From Hofstenia miamia (taxonomy: Eukaryota; Xenacoelomorpha; Acoela; Hofsteniidae), in assembly GCA_900660155.1 (NCBI GenBank), contig CABFPE010000417.1, forward strand, positions 413,047 to 477,046: a stretch of 64,000 nucleotides of DNA, read 5' to 3'. Numbering within the stretch: position 1 is the first letter of the stretch; every line of letters starts with the position of its first letter. Positions 58,201 through 64,000 of the stretch are shown here, in pieces. A model generated the notes under the pieces. The model was not told where the DNA came from and did no database searches. It saw nothing but the letters and a program-made list of their open reading frames with translations. The position numbers were made by a program, and so were the translations under genes.

Positions 58201-60168
58201 AAAACCGACTACCACTACTCAATTTCCTTACCAAAATATCTGTAATTTCTATTAATTAAATAAATTTGAAATTGTGCAAACATAAAAGTTAATGTGAAGG
58301 GCGTTTCAGAAACCTAAAATATATTGCAACCGTTAAGTAAATATTGGAATATTGGTATTTTTTTATACAGCGTCTGAAATACCTGATTATGAAACAAGGT
58401 TATATTGTGATATTGTGAATGACTACAAACTCTTAACTAGAATCTTGATTTCAAGATTATTTATGTAATTAATTTTCAAAATATATAATGTTCCAAGAAA
58501 TATTTCCATCTGTAAAATATTTCTGTTGCACGATGGCGTACGCCAAATCGATTCTGAGTGTCATTTTAATACATGTCGTTTCCAAATCTTTCTGCATGGC
58601 AAAGCAATGCAAATTGTAGTGGTGCTTTCCTTATTCCTTCAAAGGTAATCATGGATAGATTTTTTTGGCAATTTGTAATTTATTCACCCATACATTTAAT
58701 GTTAATACAAGTAGTTTCAATTGAGTCATAATGATGCAATCGGGTTTATGTACACTAAACAAACGTGAAGTTCAATAATATACATTAATATTTAAGCAAT
58801 ATTGTTATTTTTATGGCATATTTTGCATGCATGTGCTATTTTTATAAATATATCTTTCTTAGATCCAATCAAAACCCTCAATTTTAATATCCTTTCTATT
58901 TACAGAAAACATCCATATTTTTCAGAATTATTTGCAAATTTATGCGCGAAAACCTTTCAAAATTATCTTCTAGGCCATACTTATGCAAATTGCTAGTACT
59001 GTTTACTGACTTTTATTGAGCTTATTTATAGACTATTATTCATTTAGTAATTAGGACAATTTATGCAAAATGCCAATATTACTTTAGCCGATACATTTAA
59101 TGCTTCAACCAAATAAATCTATTCGGCATATTCGCTTGTCATTGTACTGACTACTCACAGCCCTCGCAAAATCTTTCCTCTCTGTCTGTTTTCAAAGCAT
59201 GTGGTACTCTTTTGTTTCAATAACAATATATTCGAATATTAAAGTGAAAGACACAATACTCTTTATATTAAAAGCAATTATAAAATATAATTTTTTAATA
59301 TAACTTTAGGTTTATTAATAGAACTAATACCCTTAAATTACTACTAAATCAAATATATATATTTGAAACTAAATATTTGTCAATTTCACTTGCTTTTAAG
59401 GCTCTAGTAACAAATGATAGCATAATCTTCCTCTTTCATAAGTAATTATTTAGTTGGGTGTTGTCATTTGTAATCTGTGTAAGGCGATACAGTGAATATT
59501 CAATTTGTTTATTGACATTTGGCTGTATGGTATGCATATAGATATCTCTAATTTGTGTTTGTACATGCATCTATTCATATACATATTTGTAAGAAATTGC
59601 TTGAAAATAGCATTCTGATTACCAATATAGCAGCATATCAATAGACAAACGTGCGACTTGACTATTTGACTGGATGGCTTTATATATAGATATTTATTCG
59701 ATGTGACATATGATTTGCTTGTATCTTAGACAATGTGTCTTATTTATGCAAAACAAGAAATACCTTATCCAAGTATACTGATGGAGTGATAAAAATTACA
59801 ATAGCCCAAACACCAGCCTCGGGCTTCTTCAATGTTTGAGTACCAAAACATATTTGTATTAAATTGAAGCTTCACAAACAAGAGACAAGACATACCTGTA
59901 GGTGAAATTGATAAATGCATAAAATGATTGTGTCCTCTTGAATATTAAGTCTAGGGGATTACAACTACTTTGAAAATCTAGTAGATGTACTTAGATCAAG
60001 AGCTCAAGCTAGCCTTAACTATTCAGACAAAGTTGTATTAAGCAATTATAATAATTCATCCCAGATTGATTAACCACTTTTCTGTTTCAATTATTATAGC
60101 ATTGAGGTTATCAACATCATTATTTCAGATCAGAAATCCCTGTTAACCAAATACTTGGTGGAAAAAAC
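55248..60168. other. Intergenic stretch: no supported gene
   Basis: Almost 5 kb of AT-rich sequence. It holds a TA tract at 57153-57175 and a short imperfect tandem (TGCTAGTATGGTATA twice, 57701-57735). Open frames at 55749-55986 (both strands) and 58802-58996 (+) have hydrophobic stretches but no family resemblance or splice support, and were not called. Confidence 0.45.
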
Positions 60169-60436
60169 TAATGCCCCATGTCTATGCAAATGCGGTTTTT
60201 TTCTATGAAAGAATCAAAGAAAGAGCTAAAGGAAATAATAATATTCTCACTGCAGTCGGCCATAGAAGTGAATATCCAAGAGAAATAGCAACCAATGCAA
60301 ATGAATGTAAGGCAGGACTATATAGGAAATATAGAAAATATCACGAAGAAAATTTTGTAAAGCAAATATACAGTACTGGCTAAAAGTTTGGGAACACTTT
60401 CCAAATTTAGAAAGTTTTGTATTTTACACTAAAAAA

Positions 60437-60498
60437 CGCAATGTAGAAACGATATAATAACACAATGTAGAAACAATATGATAACACCATGTAGAAAG
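60437..60498. repeat. Tandem repeat, about 2.6 units of 24 bases, inside Tc1 end
   Basis: The units read AATGTAGAAACGATATAATA-ACAC, AATGTAGAAACAATATGATA-ACAC and CATGTAGAAAG. They lie about 65 bases inside the left terminus and might be subterminal transposase-binding repeats or simple slippage. Confidence 0.7.
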
Positions 60499-60523
60499 TA
60501 AACAGTTAATTCAGAAAAACTCA

Positions 60524-61680
60524 CTAATATTTTTTATGACCGCCATTATTGGCCAAACACGCAGCAATGCGATTTGACATTGACTCGATCAGCTTTCTAC
60601 AATAATCATCAGTAATCTCTGTGTACCATACCACTTTAATTTGCTCCTTCAAGTCAATTGATGTGCATTGGTGCTTCCTCAGACAGTTTTTGATATGATG
60701 CCAGCAATTTTCTATGACGTTGAGATCTGGGGAGTTTCCTGGTTTGGCGCTGCGGCAAGGAGCACCATCTTGTTGTAGTACAGATGTTCCGCGAAGCTGC
60801 ATAAACATGGGAACTTTCTCCTGAATTATTTCGAGGTAGGCCTTGGCTGTGACTGTCTGGTTGTGAGGTACAAATTGCAGACCAGCACGCACATTCGCAT
60901 TTATAGCAAGCCAAATCATCACAGAAGGTGCTGAGCGGATAGTTTGTTGCGTGTAGCGTGTGTTGAATCTTTAGTTTCTTGGTCGTCGAACGTGTGGCCG
61001 GTATAATGTAAACTGGCAAATANAGAAAAATGTTGCAGTTGCTGATAGCGAGTAACACTTCTGGATACTGAAGATACTGACACGCCCATTCTAACAGCTA
61101 TAGCGCGATAATTGTACCTCTCCTTCTACAAAATATGAATTTGAGCACGCTATGTTGGTGAAATTTCACTACCGCGTACCATATTTTAAACTATAATGAT
61201 AGTGCATTTTCAGTGAAANTAAACATTACTTAATGCCACATCTCAGGGGTGTAGTGTTGGTATTGCCTGCAGAAGTGCAACCAGTCTCGAATGTTCTTTG
61301 AAGACAATCGGGGTCTGGCTGCCGGATTGCACGATGGAAGGTCAAAGGTAGTATCCAATCGACCCCTAATGGTGCGTATTGATACATTCTGCACTACCGC
61401 ACCTAGATTTGCTTTGACTTCAGAAGATGAAGAGAATGGTTGATTGAAGACGTAACAGTGAATGAGACTGTCAGTCTGAGGGGTTGTCACTTTTGGTCTT
61501 CCAGACCGCTTGCGAGAAGAAAAATGTTGCAGTTGCTGATAGCGAGTAACACTTCTGGATACTGAAGATACTGACACGCCCATTCTAACAGCTATAGCGC
61601 GATAATTGTACCTCTCCTTCTACAAAATATGAATTTGAGCACGCTATGTTGGTGAAATTTCACTACCGCGTACCATATTT
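60524..61680 (-). pseudogene. Tc1-like DD34E transposase, broken and incompletely assembled
   Basis: N-terminal part: VRGSEISPT, RYNYRAIAVRMGVSVSSVSR (first helix-turn-helix, from 61583), RKRSGRPKVTTPQTDSLI, VSIRTIRGRLDTTFDL and LSSKNIRDWLHFCRQYQHYT, ending at the N at 61220. After the patch: FTLYRPHVRRPRN, RYTQQTIRSAPSVMIWLAIN, LQQDGAPCRSAKPGNSPDLN and VIENCWHHIKNCL, to a stop at 60524. The segment with the first catalytic Asp (DES motif) falls in the N-bounded region and is missing. Between the QQD and the VIEN Glu only 18 residues remain instead of 34, a real deletion of about 16 codons. A conserved NNGGHKKY tail is present. Inactive. Confidence 0.85.
61023..61220. other. 196-base patch between two N bases duplicating 61518-61713
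   Basis: Bases 61024-61219 repeat 61518-61713 essentially exactly, in the same orientation, and are bounded by N at 61023 and 61220. The patch falls where the transposase should encode its first catalytic Asp. It is best read as a misplaced contig in a gap. Confidence 0.85.
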
Positions 61681-62137
61681 TAAACTATAATGATAGTGCA
61701 TTTTCAGTGAAAATGTATTGTGTGTAAATCTAAAGTTGTGTTAATTTGATTGGCTAAATGAATCTGTTGTAAATTCTAAGGAAAAATTGAGAATTCCAGG
61801 AACTTTACGAAGTTTCCAGGAAATAGCATAAAACACGCTTTAGACAGGTTACTGTTAACAAACTTTTGGCCAGTACTGTATAAGTGAAGAAATGACAAAT
61901 CATGTGCAGATGAAAGAAGAACTGGAAGCTAAAGACAATTACAGTAGCGATGAAAAAGTCAAGGACGAGCTTGAGTATAGTACTAACATTGAATACGAGA
62001 TTGATTTAGGAAATGTAAAGGAAATACAGAATTTCATCAGGTTCTCAATGAGCAAGATACACATCAATAAAGTTAAAATGAGTGAGCAAGTTGCAAAATT
62101 TTACGAAGATCTACGTATACAGGTAGAGACCAGCTGA

Positions 62138-62751
62138 TGACAACCTTCAACATCTTATAATAACAAGGATAGATAGATCTGACATGGCATCCTCAGAACA
62201 AGATTAGCAATGATGAAATGTACTTGGGAATCAATATACCCAGGACCTGTCCAGAGTTGAGCGTAATCGTTTAAATTGCATCCTACATTTGTCGCCGAAC
62301 GATATTGATTGGTTCACGAAATGAAAATAAATCATTTCGAGGCGTGTGCTAATGATCACCGCACCTCGAGGGAGAAATCAAACTTCTCCGCCACTCTCAG
62401 TCAATTTCCCGCCAAGCAAACATCAATCAAAATAGAGAAACTTTTTCAAGTTCTACATGTACTTACATTGGCTGTGGTGTTAAGCTAAAACAAATGTTGG
62501 CAGTGGGCTTTATTCTAATTTATTAATCTATTTTAGTGGCTGAAGCAGTTATTAGCGTAATCCAGACAAGCTCACACTGTCATGTGTACAACACGCAGCC
62601 CTGGTTAAACGTGTTTATGAGCCTGCAAACGGGGCTCATCAATACTAGACAAAAGCTGTGTAATATGAGCAATAGCTTACTAATATTTACGGCCAACAAA
62701 AACCATAGTTTCTTAATCCGCCTTAATAATGACAGCTTACGGTACGGTTAG
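62138..62751. other. Stretch after the split frame: nothing firmly recognised
   Basis: The first 200 bases may continue the decayed unit before it (fragments ISNDEMYLGINIPRTCPE, RNRLNCILHLSPNDIDW). Around 62330-62420 the sequence is locally GC-richer (CGAGGCGTGTGC, GCACCTCGAGGGAG). An open frame at 62536-62751 has no recognisable features. Confidence 0.35.
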
Positions 62752-62759
62752 ATGGGTCG

Positions 62760-63622
62760 CAGAAATGGAATCGGATACGGATCGGATCTTCATTTTGAGA
62801 AACTTCGGATCTGTTGCGGATCCATAAATTTTTAAAATTTGTGTATTTGTAAATTTTATAAATTACGCACATTTTTACATTGAATCCTAATTTAATAATC
62901 TCAATCTAAGTGAAATTTTGTAATTGAATTTCATTGTTCATACAACAGGTTCCCTGTTATTCTTTCCAAAAACTTATAAAATTGGTGACCAATACTTTAA
63001 ATCTGAAAATGCGATTCATGTTAGCCATCACAATGATAAAATAGTAAAGCAACCAAAAACATTTGTACAAACAATGTGAGATTCAAAAATTTAGTTTCGA
63101 GTCAAAAAGTACTCCTAAGTACTTAAAATTATTAACCGTCAGAACCTTAGCATTATTAAAATTAAGAGTTAAATCTAAAACGTCGTAGTTATATTTAGCG
63201 GGCTGCAAAATACAAAATTCAGTTTTACCTTCATTTATGATCAACCTATGCATTCTGAAATATGTGCACAATTTGTTGCAATTTGATGCTATTGATTCAA
63301 TTGCCACAAGCATGGATTTATTATCATTGAATATGCAGGTATCATCGGCGTATTGAGTTAAATTACAATCAGTTGTCGTGTCCATGTCGTTTACATATAT
63401 ACTGAAAAGAAGGGGACCTAGAATTGTTCCTTGAGGAACACCATTGTCAACAGGCAGCCAATTTGAAAAAACATCGCTTATCTTTACTCTCTGAAACCTA
63501 TCGCTCAGATAACTAGTTAGAATACTTATTTAAATTCGGATCCGTTTCGTCTTGAAAACTAATTTTTTTTAAAAGTTCGGATCGGATCGGATCTTAAACT
63601 GTTGGATCCGATTCCATCTCTG
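62760..63622. mobile_element. hAT-like non-autonomous element interrupted by a LINE fragment
   Basis: The left end is CAGAAATGGAATCGGATACG and the right end on the minus strand is CAGAGATGGAATCGGATCC. Both sides carry clusters of GGATCGGATC/CGGATC repeats, typical subterminal sites. The 8-bp flanks (ATGGGTCG at 62752-62759; GTGGGTCA at 63623-63630) agree at six positions. The middle carries a LINE RT fragment (about 63083-63525). The hAT part alone would be some 300-400 bp, a MITE. Confidence 0.75.
63083..63525 (-). mobile_element. LINE reverse-transcriptase fragment
   Basis: The minus-strand frame reads RVKISDVFSNWLPVDNGVPQ, GTILGPLLFSIYVNDMDTTT (motif B, from about 63490), then LTQYADDTCIFNDNKSMLVA (motif C YADD), NEGKTEFCILQPAKY, TVNNFKYLGVLFDSKLNF and a stop at 63083. 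The frame is open across the whole fragment. It covers only the RT palm and the start of the thumb, with neither a 5' part nor a 3' tail, so it is a truncated insertion inside the hAT-like element. Resembles the LINE RTs at 25-26 kb and 52 kb in type, but is a separate lineage. Confidence 0.75.
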
Positions 63623-63630
63623 GTGGGTCA

Positions 63631-64000
63631 TCTATTTCTGCTTTCATGCCAAATATAGAGGTTCGAAAATAATAGCAAATGAGTCTTGGTCTTGGTTGAA
63701 ATTGAAAAGTTGGTCTGATCACGTACTGGTCCTGTTTGATGTTTTAATATTTCGTGATGTTGTTAAATAAACTAAGGTATCCATTTCAAATATTTTACTT
63801 GATATCTGATTTTAAGAAATATTCATTTGAATCATATTTTACGTTAATGTAGAGTGTAATTAAAAAATTATGCATTTAATCATGTAATGGATGGCTTCAA
63901 GTTCAAGTATTGACGTATTTTTATTTAATACAATGACGAAACCAAACCGAACCACTAGCAACTCTGCACCGCACACTAGGCAAAGTGGCCCACGCTCCGC
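63631..64000. other. End of window: nothing recognised
   Basis: AT-rich sequence; the last 60 bases are clearly richer in G and C (ACTCTGCACCGCACACTAGG), perhaps the edge of another element beyond the window. Confidence 0.4.

Larger units (their letters stand above)
60371..61878 (-). mobile_element. Third Tc1-like transposon, decayed, with assembly patch
   Basis: TA flanks both sides (60369-60370, 61879-61880). The ends are CAGTACTGGCTAAAAGTTTG on the left and, on the minus strand, CAGTACTGGCCAAAAGTTTG on the right, giving inverted repeats of about 20-25 bases. Near the left end lies a three-fold repeat of about 24 bases (60437-60498; AATGTAGAAAC units). The transposase is on the minus strand (61670-60524). 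A 196-base patch between two N bases (61023 and 61220) duplicates 61518-61713 and probably replaces the true sequence there. Confidence 0.9.
60171..62137 (+). pseudogene. Unrecognised reading frame split by a Tc1-like insertion
   Basis: A plus-strand frame opens at 60171 and runs through YANAVFFYERIKERAKGNNN, TAVGHRSEYPREIATNANEC, RKYRKYHEENF up to the TA where a Tc1 element is inserted (60371-61878). After the insertion, another plus-strand frame reads SEEMTNHVQMKEELEAKDNY, SSDEKVKDELEYSTNIEYEI, VKEIQNFIRFSMSKIHINKV and ends ...RIQVETS, TGA at 62137. With the insertion set aside, the two parts meet with one frameshift close to the junction. The second part is acidic and helical. I do not recognise the protein; it may be an old host pseudogene, an exon, or part of another mobile element. 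The sequence after the stop (to about 62330) still has a protein-like look (NRLNCILHLSPNDIDWFTK). Confidence 0.35.

Noticed and set aside
1-64000. tRNA or rRNA genes, CRISPR arrays, bacterial operons, virus-like elements
   Set aside because: None seen by eye: no cloverleaf with A/B boxes, no regularly spaced short repeats, no operon-like gene order, and no long terminal repeats or capsid- or envelope-like frames. A tRNA or profile search would be needed to exclude decayed copies.

Overview
This window looks like a piece of an AT-rich invertebrate animal genome. There are no closely packed operon-like genes. It has short exons with GT/AG junctions separated by kilobase-scale introns, many (TA)n, (CAA)n and (TTA)n microsatellites, and a dense load of animal-type transposons: Tc1/mariner, maT, hAT, piggyBac, Harbinger-like MITEs, CR1/L2-like and I/Jockey-like LINEs, an R4-like LINE with a restriction-like endonuclease, and a Penelope-like element. 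I cannot assign a phylum. I found no convincing tRNA or rRNA gene, no CRISPR array and no virus-like element.

The only good candidate for a host gene is on the + strand. Five short exons (4944-5020, 14125-14229, 34940-34997, 35160-35362, 41956-42011) have matching splice phases. They encode the C-terminal part of a protein I do not recognise: basic and charged at first, then Ser-rich, then a short basic tail and a TGA stop, with an ATTAAA signal about 80 bases downstream. The 5' part lies before the window or was not seen. Almost everything else from 5 to 42 kb lies in its introns.

Layout. 0.3-2.5 kb: decayed transposon protein gene (-). 8.0-8.6 kb: hAT-like MITE. 9.2-11.9 kb: Tc1-like element (-) split by a 1.7-kb hAT element. 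12.2-12.8 kb: piggyBac remnant (-). 17.4 kb: two hairpins. 18.3-20.1 kb: hAT C-terminal remnant and an unexplained open frame. 21.7 kb: hAT-like MITE. 24.05-28.7 kb: CR1/L2-like LINE (-) with a palindromic MITE in its 3' end. 28.8-30.6 kb: Penelope-like element (-). 30.6-32.8 kb: R4-like LINE (-). 36.3-36.8 kb: internally deleted maT element. 38.0-38.5 kb: palindromic MITE nested in a hAT MITE. 41.1-41.7 kb: hAT end.

Beyond the host gene: 43.7-45.3 kb, a nearly complete Tc1-like element with about 120-bp inverted repeats; 46.0-47.4 kb, a Tc1-like element (-) split by a LINE 3' end; 47.6-48.8 kb, a mariner/maT-like element; 50.0-53.4 kb, an I/Jockey-like LINE ending in (TTA)n, followed directly by the 3' part of a second LINE; 54.5 and 55.0 kb, MITEs; 60.4-61.9 kb, a Tc1-like element (-) inserted into an unrecognised reading frame; 62.8-63.6 kb, a hAT-like element carrying a LINE RT fragment.

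Assembly warning: several isolated single N bases sit at sequence overlaps or duplicated patches (25330, 31426/31881, 53670, 61023/61220). These look like unmerged contig joins, so the duplications there should not be read as biology.
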